A stretch of 64,000 bases of DNA from Phymorhynchus buccinoides (taxonomy: Eukaryota; Mollusca; Gastropoda; Neogastropoda; Raphitomidae): the NCBI GenBank assembly GCA_017654935.2, contig CM065695.1:23987462-24051461 (forward strand), read 5' to 3'. The position numbers and the translations under genes are program-made. Positions 21,901-25,225 of this stretch are shown piece by piece; the stretch's first letter is position 1, and every line of letters starts with the position of its first letter. The notes beneath the pieces are model-generated. The model was given only the letters and a program-made list of their open reading frames with translations, searched no databases and was not told the DNA's origin.

Positions 21901-23557
21901 GGTGAAGTTGGCCCACCATTCATTACCTTTTTCGTTAAGCTGAGACACACGGGAACAGCTGGAGAGGAGCTGATCTTAACCCTCTCACTCTGATCAATCG
22001 AACCGATAATCTATATTGAATACCAAGTGATGGGAAGTAACTCCGAACGTCACACCAAATCTTTTATTTTAAAAAATCACCCAGAATAAAGTCTAACTCA
22101 CAATTTGGGGTCACTTCGAAAAATCCGTTCAAAAAGACTAGTGGGTCCTTTCCCTTGCTGTAAGAACCAAAAACGGACCACTGAGAGTCAGGAAAAGGAA
22201 GAACTAACTTAGTATATTGCATTGTGGGTAGGGCAAAAGTGAAAGTGAAACTACTAGACCGGGCGTTCAGCGGGCGCAATCGGGGGCTACGGGAGCCAAT
22301 GGTAAAGAAAAAATCGGTCGGATCTGGCGTATGCAGCCGTGAGAGGGTTAACATTTGCCAAGTTGCCTTCCCTCAAACGATTCAATGTTCGCTCTGCTCC
22401 TTCAGGGCACAGCGCTGTTCGACTTTTCCAACACGGGCTACGAAGTCTACGGGAACTGCAACGCTCCAAAGGCTGTCACCCTCTCAGGCCTGATTTACTG
22501 CATGCGCAGTATGGTGGGCCATGACATCCCCTTGAATCAGGTAAAAGAGAGGTGGTAGAAAGTACTGATACACCACAGATCTCTGGCATGTAGAACAAAA
22601 ACTTGAACTGATATTACCTACCTCAAGTCATGCAGATCCAAACTTTATAGATTTGGCTAAGCTAGTCCTATTGTCATGGAGTTACTGGGCGATACTTCCT
22701 TCTTGTCTATATGTTCCCAGGCTTCTATGGCGCGGTCAATTATGGGTAAGGTATGTATTTGTCTTGTTTTCAGTTAGCACTGGTCTCTCCCCTGGCTGTA
22801 TTGCAGACCAACGACATTCCTGTTTTGGAGGAAGCTGTCAAGAGGAGAAGCATTGTTTGTGCGAGAAATAAAAATTTTGTGTAGTGCAGTTGTAGAATTC
22901 GCAAGGTAAGCATTTCAGAAATAATTAGTAGAATGACGAGAACGAGCTAAAGTGTAAAAAGGCTAGAGAAGAGTCGCAAAGGTAGTGAGTTCTAGAGATT
23001 GATGAGGAAGCTACAGAGGCATTCGAATTAGACTGTCCAGTAAGACGGAGGAATATTATTTGTATGCATAAGACGGACCACCACCAGAGTATTCCTCGCA
23101 CCAAGGGATACTAGCATAACAAAGGATATAAAGTTTTTTTTTTCTGCAATGACGTTGAGTAATAAGACTCTCGATTATTTTTTTCGTATACAAAGTAATA
23201 GGCAGCAGAAAGTGTTCCTGCTGAAGCACTAGTGCTTACAAAACCGTGACAAGCGGAAGCATAATCTGTTTCTGTGGTCAGGCTGGCCTCACCCGATCCG
23301 CAGTGATCATTTCGGCAGAAGGGGCTTAGTCTGTGGTGCGCGCTCCGTTATGGCGGAGGGGCATGCGGTCTGGTGGTGGGGGGCAACGTGCGTTGACGGT
23401 CAAGTCGCGCGATGGTGGACAGTCTATTCTCGCGGGCGCTATCGAGGCCTGCGTCGCTGGCCTCCCGTATGGCTGTATGAACGAACATCAGTTTCCTTTG
23501 GTGATGGCCGAACGCTGGGATAGCCTACAGACGTGCGTGCTGGGGAGGGGGGGGGCT
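2750..23557 (+). CDS. OPLAH: 5-oxoprolinase, partial, 15 exons (arm A)
   Basis: 5-Oxoprolinase is a cytosolic enzyme that uses ATP to open 5-oxo-L-proline to L-glutamate in the gamma-glutamyl cycle. Exons: 2750-2842, 3579-3716, 5189-5327, 6222-6334, 6828-6891, 8552-8652, 10351-10387, 11887-11997, 13367-13468, 14912-15086, 16333-16442, 17960-18034, 19751-19897, 22406-22540 and 23282-23557. Exons 1-5 encode the end of the HyuA-like half ([26 protein letters not shown]). Exons 6-15 encode the HyuB-like half ([100 protein letters not shown]). Phases match at every clean junction. About 580 of the roughly 1290 residues usual for animal OPLAH are covered; the N-terminal half and the end after the glycine-rich loop are missing. 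Exon 1 has an 11-base insertion and exon 15 is heavily corrupted, so this copy as written is not intact. Confidence 0.93.
3000..3570. other. Intron 1 (arm A), no gene
   Basis: AT-rich intron sequence with no recognisable repeat or ORF. Copies: 48720-49290 (arm C) and 45370-45965 (arm B, moderate noise). Confidence 0.6.
3579..3716 (+). CDS. OPLAH: OPLAH exon 2 (arm A)
   Basis: 138 bp, encoding [20 protein letters not shown] and ending in [10 protein letters not shown]. The acceptor is TTCCTCAG and the donor GTGCTG. It is identical in length in arm C. It lies in the C-terminal region of the HyuA-like half. Confidence 0.95.
3831..3946 (+). repeat. 58-bp direct duplication in intron 2 (arm A)
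   Basis: Two units start at 3831 and 3889 (GTTCTGCTGGGTTCTTTAAC) and are essentially identical. The unit resembles a SINE body piece (TTCTTTAACG, GACCTCAGTTTATC). It is followed by a poly-T run. The arm C copy lies at 49549-49664; arm B has a noisy version. Confidence 0.85.
4301..4513 (+). CDS. Small ORF in intron 2, unknown (arm A)
   Basis: 70 codons from ATG to TGA, beginning [15 protein letters not shown] and continuing with [20 protein letters not shown], charged and probably helical, then an acidic end SDDSSEYFF. Upstream are TGACATCAC (CRE-like) and CCGCCATCTT (YY1-like), which give the look of a promoter and first exon. It could be the 5' end of a transposon gene or a processed copy; I recognise no family. 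The arm C copy stays open but differs at several residues. Confidence 0.35.
   Translation: METDNFWREPLQDGDSADETFTVEKVAESELRRIKKSIESVETILGLQQQIDTGKFSDDSSEYFFNEFLK
4628..4700 (-). repeat. Possible tRNA-derived SINE head (arm A)
   Basis: On the minus strand, GAGGTTAAAATGCTTGCC, then ACAGCAAGAACGTCTGGGTT and CCATAC, recall the A box and B box of tRNA-derived SINEs. The match is degenerate. Copies lie at about 50348-50420 (arm C) and about 44265-44330 (arm B). Confidence 0.35.
4940..5165 (+). repeat. Intron 2 tract rich in GGGACCC/GGGTCCC palindromes
   Basis: CCCAGGGACCCCCATTTTGG near the start and GAGTCCCTGGGACCCCTTG near the end are partial inverted repeats, suggesting a decayed MITE ending just before exon 3. 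The same tract is in arm C (about 50658-50885) and, noisily, arm B (about 43745-43990). Confidence 0.35.
5189..5327 (+). CDS. OPLAH: OPLAH exon 3 (arm A)
   Basis: 139 bp, encoding [20 protein letters not shown] and ending in PPVEEK. The acceptor is CACGCCAG and the donor GTATGG. The VDDVRVRG block is strongly conserved with vertebrate OPLAH. Confidence 0.95.
5573..6215 (+). repeat. 54-bp minisatellite, about 12 units, ending at the exon 4 acceptor (arm A)
   Basis: The unit starts GTTACAGAGATGTGAGCGTG and ends GGGTGTTGTGTGTGGA; a few units have a 3-base deletion. Because 54 is a multiple of three, long open frames appear on both strands, but they only reflect the unit. Each unit carries TTACAG-AGATG, like the true acceptor TTGCAG-AAGATG of exon 4. 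Confidence 0.95.
6222..6334 (+). CDS. OPLAH: OPLAH exon 4 (arm A)
   Basis: 113 bp, encoding [20 protein letters not shown] and then GPAIIINNN, the typical C-terminal signature of the HyuA half. The acceptor TGTTGCAG directly follows a 12-unit 54-bp minisatellite whose units contain a similar TTACAG motif. The donor is GTAAGG. Confidence 0.95.
6335..6500 (+). repeat. (GT)n/(GTCT)n microsatellite after exon 4 (arm A)
   Basis: Low-complexity TGTGTG with TCTCTG interruptions starts right at the exon 4 donor. Equivalents: 52066-52245 (arm C) and 42420-42596 (arm B). Confidence 0.9.
6828..6891 (+). CDS. OPLAH: OPLAH exon 5 (arm A)
   Basis: 64 bp, encoding [20 protein letters not shown] and ITV across the junction. 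The acceptor is TTTCCACAG and the donor GTAAGA. A TTAA-flanked MITE lies 34 bases downstream. Confidence 0.95.
6926..7391. mobile_element. TTAA-flanked MITE 1, piggyBac-like (arm A)
   Basis: 466 bp with terminal inverted repeats AGGGGCACCCTGATGGAT and ATCCGTCAGGGTGCCCCT flanked by TTAA on both sides (6922-6925 and 7392-7395). TTAA duplication is the hallmark of piggyBac-type insertion. The termini do not begin with CCC, so superfamily assignment is inference. Inner parts near the ends also mirror each other (GTTGAGGTCC and GACCTCGACG). No transposase ORF. Confidence 0.8.
7426..8009 (+). pseudogene. LINE ORF2 C-terminal fragment with zinc-finger end (arm A)
   Basis: In changing frames it reads [22 protein letters not shown] and SPSPVG, then [20 protein letters not shown] and finally [20 protein letters not shown] before a stop. 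This is the well-known order at the end of non-LTR ORF2 proteins: the RWLGHV-RM-IPK block, then the ID-N/W block, then a CxxC...HxxxxC finger. Frameshifts and an in-frame TAG make it dead. A short (ATA)n/GCGC-tailed insertion (about 7612-7740) interrupts it. Confidence 0.8.
7610..7740 (-). repeat. (ATA)n/GCGC-tailed retroposon fragment inside the LINE relic (arm A)
   Basis: (ATA)n-ATTAAGTGAAGCTTTTATAG is followed by CAGCGCTTTGCAAAAGACC. On the minus strand this reads as AAAGCGCTGTGAGGATGGC and on to the (TTA)n end, the stem-and-tail type seen at several retroposon 3' ends in this window. The LINE frame resumes after it. Confidence 0.6.
8345..8435 (+). repeat. GCGC stem plus (TTA)n retroposon 3' tail (arm A)
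   Basis: GTAAGCGCTCTGAGCTCTTT, then GGAGAAATAGCGCAACAAAT and ATTGTTATTATTATTA. Related tails lie at 16464-16540 (minus) and 20041-20110 (minus). Arm C copy 54112-54185; arm B copy 40497-40568. Confidence 0.6.
8552..8652 (+). CDS. OPLAH: OPLAH exon 6 (arm A)
   Basis: 101 bp, encoding [17 protein letters not shown] and then [17 protein letters not shown], the start of the HyuB-like half. The acceptor is GTCTTTAG and the donor GTGAG. The last about 60 bases and the donor are repeated about ten times immediately downstream. Confidence 0.95.
8674..9640 (+). repeat. Tandem array of exon 6 3' part + donor + (GAT)n (arm A)
   Basis: About ten units, each made of AGCTGTCCATCTTCTCCCAT and on to GCCGAGCAGATGGGGAGGTG (the exon 6 end with its donor), then AGTACG and a variable (GATGAT/GATGGT)n. 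The exonic 62 bases are almost invariant (C/T at one site) while the spacer length varies. One unit holds a poly-C insertion (8814-8832). The units encode [17 protein letters not shown] but begin only at the AG preceding CTG. Confidence 0.95.
9696..9756 (+). pseudogene. OPLAH: Diverged relic of exon 6 (arm A)
   Basis: CTGGATGCTATTCAATTATT and on to GCATTGCGGAGCAGATA matches exon 6 from CTGGACGCCATTCAG onward with many substitutions and one extra base, so it is frameshifted. It reaches further 5' than the array units and lacks the donor. It is present at the same place in arms B (39299-39359) and C (55437-55497). Confidence 0.8.
9845..10345. other. Intron 6 remainder (arm A), no gene
   Basis: Unique-looking AT-rich sequence with one GC-rich tract (9870-10010: GGGGGCACACCCAGTGCC, GGGCCCCCGCCACATGGG) that could be a decayed repeat, then a (GTCT)n run before exon 7. 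No coding signal was found. The same sequence is in arms B (about 38705-39245) and C (about 55555-56090). Confidence 0.5.
10351..10387 (+). CDS. OPLAH: OPLAH exon 7 (arm A), 37-bp microexon
   Basis: 37 bp, encoding [12 protein letters not shown], which joins MGR of exon 6 to ERLDFS of exon 8 exactly as in the known protein. The acceptor is CTGTTTCAG and the donor GTCAGT. It is identical in all three arms. Confidence 0.94.
10911..11165 (-). pseudogene. LINE ORF2 C-terminal fragment, CR1/Jockey-like (arm A)
   Basis: On the minus strand it reads [20 protein letters not shown], then [20 protein letters not shown]. The C-x-C, H and C residues with HLLFECP match the cysteine/histidine knuckle that ends many non-LTR ORF2 proteins. 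It is open for about 85 residues but is only a tail fragment. Its 5' side runs into a 31-bp tandem repeat. Confidence 0.6.
11157..11345 (+). repeat. 31-bp tandem repeat, about 6 units (arm A)
   Basis: The unit is CCTAAAGTCAGATGAATTGA followed by CACAAATGGAT. One unit is 3 bases short. Equivalents: 56897-57085 (arm C) and 37709-37897 (arm B), with the same unit order. Confidence 0.95.
11356..11586 (+). repeat. Retroposon 3' end with (GAATCTT)n tail (arm A)
   Basis: It ends AGCAAAATAAAGAATCTTGA-ATCTT, the AATAAA plus heptamer tail common at LINE 3' ends. It is immediately followed by MITE 2. Equivalents: 57096-57326 (arm C) and 37469-37699 (arm B). Confidence 0.5.
11591..11828. mobile_element. 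TTAA-flanked MITE 2, piggyBac-like (arm A)
   Basis: 238 bp with termini CCCTTTCATCGCCAGCCA and TTGGCGGTGAAAGCG, flanked by TTAA at 11587-11590 and 11829-11832. A CCC-type start with TTAA duplication fits piggyBac-derived MITEs. Confidence 0.85.
11887..11997 (+). CDS. OPLAH: OPLAH exon 8 (arm A)
   Basis: 111 bp, encoding [20 protein letters not shown] and then [17 protein letters not shown]. The acceptor AAAATGCAG has a weak pyrimidine tract. The donor GTGAGTGACTGT is followed by (ATC)n. The 3' end is repeated three more times downstream. Confidence 0.95.
12003..12924 (+). repeat. Exon 8 3'-end array and giant (ATC)n microsatellite (arm A)
   Basis: After the exon 8 donor (GTGAGTGACTGT) comes (ATC)n, then three further copies (at about 12098, 12204 and 12314) of ATCCCTGTGCACCTGGGAGC and on to CAGTACCAAGTGAGTGACTG. 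These are the last 48 bases of exon 8 with the donor, each followed by (ATC)n. The final (ATC)n with GTC and CCGC interruptions runs about 550 bp. Long Ile/Ser/His frames (plus strand) and Met/Asp frames (minus strand) here are artefacts of the repeat. Confidence 0.95.
13020..13262 (+). repeat. (GT)n/(GTAT)n-rich tract with a 46-bp duplication (arm A)
   Basis: Low-complexity GTGT with GCATGCATG patches. GTTGTGAGTCATTCTATAGA recurs as GTTGTGAGCCATTCTATAGA. Equivalents: 58755-58997 (arm C) and 35805-36058 (arm B). Confidence 0.85.
13367..13468 (+). CDS. OPLAH: OPLAH exon 9 (arm A)
   Basis: 102 bp, encoding [20 protein letters not shown] and [14 protein letters not shown]. The GGSHLPD block is among the most conserved of the HyuB family. 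The acceptor is CTCCTCAG after a long pyrimidine tract; the donor is GTCAGT. Confidence 0.96.
13676..13800 (+). repeat. Short dispersed repeat shared with 16190-16300 (arm A)
   Basis: GACGGACATGCTGGCCCT, then GCATGATGCATCTGCGCTCA and GGAGACTGTCTGAG occur here and at 16195-16290 with about 85-90% identity. It ends here in (GTT)n and there in GAAGAAGAAG, so it looks like a retroposed unit with a simple tail. Arm C copies: 59415-59532 and 61935-62042. Arm B copies: 35273-35390 and 32772-32880. Confidence 0.6.
13859..14170 (-). repeat. (GAA)n-family dispersed repeat, copy 2 (arm A)
   Basis: On the minus strand it ends GCAGAAGAAGAAG and contains GGAAGTTCTGTGCTTGTAAC-type, GAGCTCCTCC and ACCAGTGAAAATTG blocks. 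Equivalents: 59594-59906 (arm C, minus) and 34905-35212 (arm B, plus). Confidence 0.7.
14316..14346 (+). repeat. Short telomere-like CCCTAA tract (arm A)
   Basis: Degenerate CCCTATCCCTAACCGTAACC and CTTACCCTAA, a few imperfect copies of the animal telomere hexamer. Equivalents near 60050-60080 (arm C) and 34730-34765 (arm B). Confidence 0.5.
14465..14843. mobile_element. MITE 3 with about 50-bp inverted termini (arm A)
   Basis: 379 bp. GGGCCTGTATTCACATTGAG and on to CATCATGATATC is mirrored at the right end by GGGCCAGTATTCACATTGAG (minus strand). A second inner inverted repeat (ACATACAAATGTCC / GGACATTTGTATG) makes a nested foldback. No clear target duplication is seen and there is no coding sequence. 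Superfamily unknown. Confidence 0.8.
14912..15086 (+). CDS. OPLAH: OPLAH exon 10 (arm A)
   Basis: 175 bp, encoding [20 protein letters not shown], then [20 protein letters not shown] and [12 protein letters not shown]. The GHHADIGG motif is diagnostic of HyuB/oxoprolinase. The acceptor is CCTTGCAG and the donor GTTACT. Confidence 0.96.
15160..15385 (+). repeat. Retroposon 3' end with (ATTG)n tail (arm A)
   Basis: After a GT-rich tract it ends AGCCAATAAACAGATTGATT followed by ATTG repeats, an AATAAA-plus-short-tandem tail as in LINE 3' ends. Equivalents: 60915-61119 (arm C) and 33690-33900 (arm B). Confidence 0.5.
15467..15633 (+). repeat. Duplicated telomere-like CCCTAA tract (arm A)
   Basis: Two about 60-base blocks (starting GACACTAAGCTGACCC and GACACTTAGCTGACCC) rich in degenerate CCCTAA, each ending AACATGAAACCGTCT, about 106 bases apart. 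Internal telomere-like DNA, not a chromosome end. Equivalents: 61190-61372 (arm C) and 33427-33620 (arm B). Confidence 0.8.
15747..15887. mobile_element. MITE 4 with TACCGTA termini (arm A)
   Basis: 141 bp beginning TACCGTAGACATAAGGTGTG and ending CCTTATAGTCTGTATAATACGGTA in mirror form. The TACCGTA...CTATAAGGCGC style is shared by a widespread class of small DNA-transposon-derived elements. Equivalents of the same length: 61483-61623 (arm C) and 33186-33326 (arm B). Confidence 0.7.
15983..16305 (+). repeat. (GAA)n-family dispersed repeat, variant 3' part (arm A)
   Basis: The 5' part matches the (GAA)n family (poly-G start, GGAAGTTCTGTGCTTGTAAC, CTCTTTGACTCTG). From about 16160 on it has the other body (GACGGACATGCATGCTGGCC) before the GAAGAAGAAG end. 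The tail lies just before the exon 11 acceptor. Equivalents: 61727-62045 (arm C) and 32772-33085 (arm B). Confidence 0.7.
16333..16442 (+). CDS. OPLAH: OPLAH exon 11 (arm A)
   Basis: 110 bp, encoding [20 protein letters not shown] and [17 protein letters not shown]. The acceptor is TCTCGCCAG and the donor GTAGGG. The (GAA)n tail of a dispersed repeat ends about 30 bases before the acceptor. Confidence 0.95.
16464..16700 (-). repeat. SINE-like element with GCGC stem and (TTA)n tail (arm A)
   Basis: On the minus strand, GATTGTAAAGCGCTTTGGGC, TCATCTGAGGTAAAGCGCTA and TATAAATGTACTATTATTATT. The two GCGC blocks can pair. A GT/GA microsatellite precedes it. Equivalents: 62203-62440 (arm C) and 32365-32600 (arm B). 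Confidence 0.6.
17117..17689. mobile_element. MITE 5, TA-flanked, CAGACAAACC termini (arm A)
   Basis: 573 bp with inverted termini CAGACAAACCYCTATTTTA flanked by TA on both sides, as for Tc1/mariner-pogo-type insertions. The inner sequence is rich in GGTCGTAAA/TTTACGACC. Same length (573 bp) at 62857-63429 (arm C) and 31376-31948 (arm B). No transposase. Confidence 0.85.
17960..18034 (+). CDS. OPLAH: OPLAH exon 12 (arm A)
   Basis: 75 bp, encoding [20 protein letters not shown] and MAYIQ. The acceptor is TTTCTCCAG and the donor GTCAGT. Confidence 0.95.
18035..18654. other. Intron 12 first part (arm A), no gene
   Basis: AT-rich intron with no repeat family or coding signal I can identify. Continued in arm B (about 30398-31030); arm C is cut at the window end (63775-64000). 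Confidence 0.6.
18663..19164. mobile_element. hAT-like MITE with AACCGGTT-rich ends and 8-bp duplication (arm A)
   Basis: It begins TAGAGTTGAGAACCGGTT and ends AACCGGTTTTTTCCCCCACC-TCTA. The termini mirror each other as TAGAG-TG-G. The flanks are a perfect 8-base duplication TTGGCGTG (18655-18662 and 19165-19172), as for hAT insertions. AACCGGTTTT recurs many times near both ends. A (CA)n microsatellite (18797-18915) fills the middle. Confidence 0.88.
19277..19655 (+). repeat. (GAA)n-family dispersed repeat, best copy (arm A)
   Basis: Full block order: CTCCATACGGGG start, TTCTGGAAGTTATGTGCTTG, a pyrimidine-rich middle, GAGCTCCTCAGAAATTGGAA, GTGTCGGCTGTGCGCAGCGG, ACACATATGTACCTTACCCA, TTATGGCCATATGGCCTGGG and GCAGAAGAAGAAGAA. 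One frame ends [13 protein letters not shown] and then [14 protein letters not shown]. Arm B copy at 29379-29765 (minus). Confidence 0.75.
19751..19897 (+). CDS. OPLAH: OPLAH exon 13 (arm A)
   Basis: 147 bp, encoding [20 protein letters not shown] and on to [18 protein letters not shown]. The acceptor is GTTATTCAG and the donor GTGAGT. It lies about 100 bases after a (GAA)n-tailed repeat. Confidence 0.95.
20041..20110 (-). repeat. GCGC stem plus (TTA)n tail (arm A)
   Basis: On the minus strand, TTTGTAAAGCGCCATGAATA, TGTGCGCTATATAGTGCCAA and (TTA)n. It is followed by a long (CA)n region to 20365. Arm B copy 28925-28993 (plus). Confidence 0.6.
20139..20365 (+). repeat. (CA)n microsatellite region (arm A)
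   Basis: CACACA interrupted by a GGGAGAGGGTGGGAAGGG purine tract. Arm B counterpart 28559-28865. Confidence 0.9.
20623..20793. mobile_element. MITE 6, TA-flanked, CAGTGGAACCTCCCTTATAA termini (arm A)
   Basis: About 170 bp with inverted ends (left slightly decayed, CCGTGGAAACCTCCCTTATA) flanked by TA. The CAGTGGAACCTC start is typical of pogo/Tigger-derived MITEs. Arm B copy 28116-28277 has both ends intact. Confidence 0.8.
20883..21003 (-). repeat. SINE body fragment (arm A)
   Basis: On the minus strand, AAACGTGTGCTAAGTGCATG, then CGGTTTATCGTCTCATCTGA and AAGACCGTAAGGCC. The GACCTCGGTTTATC part resembles the duplicated unit at 3831. Arm B copy 27918-28040 (plus). Confidence 0.5.
21598..21960 (+). 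repeat. 86-89-bp minisatellite, 4 units (arm A)
   Basis: The unit contains CAGCTCCCTCCGCTGTTCCA, GGGTGAAGTTGGCCCACCAT and CCTTTTTCGTTAAGCTGAGA. On the minus strand each unit can read [20 protein letters not shown], but the unit length is not constant modulo three. Arm B copy 26955-27325, with one unit carrying an insertion. Confidence 0.95.
21980..22347. mobile_element. TTAA-flanked MITE 7, piggyBac-like (arm A)
   Basis: 368 bp with termini CCCTCTCACTCTGATC and CAGCCGTGAGAGGG flanked by TTAA (21976-21979 and 22348-22351). CCCT ends plus TTAA are the piggyBac signature. No transposase. Confidence 0.88.
22406..22540 (+). CDS. OPLAH: OPLAH exon 14 (arm A)
   Basis: 135 bp, encoding [20 protein letters not shown] and then [20 protein letters not shown] and IPLNQ. 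The acceptor is CTCCTTCAG and the donor GTAAAA. A TTAA-flanked MITE ends 54 bases upstream of the acceptor. Confidence 0.95.
22541..23281. other. Intron 14, error-rich (arm A)
   Basis: It corresponds to arm B 25436-26380 but with very many small differences. The (GAA)n-family element that is clean in arm B is only just recognisable here (about 22690-23095, minus). This is a local loss of sequence quality rather than a different sequence. Confidence 0.7.
23282..23557 (+). CDS. OPLAH: OPLAH exon 15 (arm A), heavily corrupted
   Basis: It aligns to the clean arm B exon 15 (25226-25435) with many small indels and substitutions, so no frame stays open. Recognisable parts are CATGCGG..GGTGGTGGGGGGC (the AAVVGG block) and GGCTGTATGAAC (GCMN). 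The left end GGCTGGCCTCACCCGATCCGC suggests a continuous GCL-P-IR start that arm B does not show. Confidence 0.6.
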
Positions 23558-23566
23558 GTATAGTTG

Positions 23567-24240
23567 TTGTTGGTGTGTTTGTCGGGCGGCACGTGGTATG
23601 TATGAACATACTATCACCCTTTGGTCGGATCTCGCCCCCGCTGGGATGAAACCTTACGAGACATGTGGCTCGTGCTTTAGGGGGGAGGGGGGGCTGAGAG
23701 TTGTGTGTGTGTGTCCCAGGGATGTATGAACAACATCACCTTTGGCGACGCCACGCTGGGATACTACGAGACAGTGGCTGGGGGAGGGGGGGCTGTAAGT
23801 TGTGTGTGTGTGTGTGTCCCAGGGATGTATGAACAACATCACCTTTGGCGACGCCATGCTGGGATACTATGAGACGGTGGCTGGGGGAGGGGGGGCTGTA
23901 AGTTGTGTGTGTGTCCCAGGGCTGTATGAACAACATCACCTTTGGCGACGCCATGCTGGGATACTATGAGACGGTGGCTGGGGGAGGGGGGGCTGTAAGT
24001 TGTGTGTGTGTCCCAGGGCTGTATGAACAACATCACCTTTGGCGACGCCACGCTGGGATACTATGAGACGGTGGCTGGGGGAGGGGGGGCTGTAAGTTGT
24101 GTGTGTGTGTGTCCCAGGGCTGTATGAACAACATCACCTTTGGCGACGCCACGCTGGCATACTACGAGACAGTGGCTGAGGGGAGGGGGAGCTGTAAGTT
24201 GGGACTGGTAAAGTTGTGTTGTGTCCCAGGGCTGTATGAA
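23567..24240 (+). repeat. Exon 15 3'-part tandem array (arm A)
   Basis: Six to seven units of about 97-104 bp, each CCCAGGGCTGTATGAACAAC and on to GTGGCTGGGGGAGGGGGGGC-T, then GTAAGTTGTGTGTG and TCCCAG into the next unit. Each unit encodes [20 protein letters not shown] with glycines after it and has its own donor (GTAAGT) and acceptor-like CCCAG. The gap between donor and acceptor is only about 25 bases, too short for a normal intron. Confidence 0.93.
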
Positions 24241-24295
24241 CAACATCACTCTGGATATTGAGAGTTTCCGGGAATGGGGGAAGTGTCCCTGTTTT

Positions 24296-24409
24296 GTGCA
24301 TGTGTGAGTGTTTGTATGTATGTGTGTTTTCTGAGATGTGTGTGTGTTTGTGTGCACACGACACACGACACACTCAAACACACATACATACACACACTCA
24401 CACATGCAC
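24296..24409. repeat. Palindrome axis 1 (arm A / arm B junction)
   Basis: GTGCATGTGTGAG at 24296 is mirrored by CTCACACATGCAC ending at 24409, and GTGTGCACAC sits at 24350-24359, placing the centre near 24353. No unique spacer is seen. The axis lies in GT/CA-rich DNA at the far end of the exon 15 tandem array. Confidence 0.85.
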
Positions 24410-24479
24410 AAACAGACGACTTTCCCCCCATTCCCTGACCCCCTCTCAAAATATCCGCAGAGTGATGTGTTCTGTGACG

Positions 24480-25225
24480 CAGCCCTGGGACACACACAGG
24501 CACACACAAACAAACACACACACAAACTTACAGCTCCCCCTCCCCTCAGCCACTGTCTCGTAGTATGCCAGCGTGGCGTCGCCAAAGGTGATGTTGTTCA
24601 TACAGCCCTGGGACACACACACACAACTTACAGCCCCCCCTCCCCCAGCCACCGTCTCATAGTATCCCAGCGTGGCGTCGCCAAAGGTGATGTTGTTCAT
24701 ACAGCCCTGGGACACACACACAACTTACAGCCCCACCTCCCCCAGCCACCGTCTCATAGTATCCCAGCATGGCGTCGCCAAAGGTGATGTTGTTCATACA
24801 GCCCTGGGACACACACACAACTTACAGCCCCCCCTCCCCCAGCCACCGTCTCATAGTATCCCAGCGTGGCGTCGCCAAAGGTGATGTTGTTCATACATCC
24901 CTGGGACACACACACACACAACTTACAGCCCCCCCTCCCCCAGCCACTGTCTCGTAGTATCCCAGCGTGGCGTCGCCAAAGGTGATGTTGTTCATACATC
25001 CCTGGGACACACACACACAACTTACAGCCCCCCCTCCCCCAGCCACTGTCTCGTAGTATCCCAGCGTGGCGTCGCCAAAGGTGATGTTGTTCATACATCC
25101 CTGGGACACACACACAACTTACAGCCCCCCCTCCCCCAGCCACTGTCTCGTAGTATCCCAGCGTGGCGTCGCCAAAGGTGATGTTGTTCATACATCCCTG
25201 GGACACACACACACACACAACTTAC
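24480..25225 (-). repeat. Exon 15 3'-part tandem array (arm B)
   Basis: Seven or so units in reverse complement, continuous with exon 15 at 25226. Units differ at C/T sites (ACGCTGG or ATGCTGG; GGATGT or GGCTGT). The outermost unit decays towards axis 1. Confidence 0.93.

Larger units (their letters stand above)
1735..24353 (+). repeat. Arm A of the inverted triplication
   Basis: This 22.6-kb segment is repeated in reverse complement as arm B and again directly as arm C (to the window end). Identity is near complete over most of the length, including every intronic transposon and its target-site duplication. Error-rich stretches lie at about 1.5-3.0 kb and 22.65-23.65 kb. Confidence 0.93.

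Noticed and set aside
2750..23557. Bacterial-type hydantoinase hyuA/hyuB genes acquired by transfer
   Set aside because: Exon-intron structure, the fused HyuA-HyuB order and close similarity to animal OPLAH blocks show an ordinary animal gene.
24061..24585. Palindromic junction as evidence of a chromosome end or telomeric hairpin
   Set aside because: There is no telomere repeat at the axis, and the same gene continues on both sides in mirror image; an assembly or rearrangement explanation is simpler.
23567..25225. CRISPR array, suggested by about 100-bp regular repeats
   Set aside because: The repeats contain eukaryotic exon sequence and splice signals, the 'spacers' are GT tracts, and there are no cas genes.
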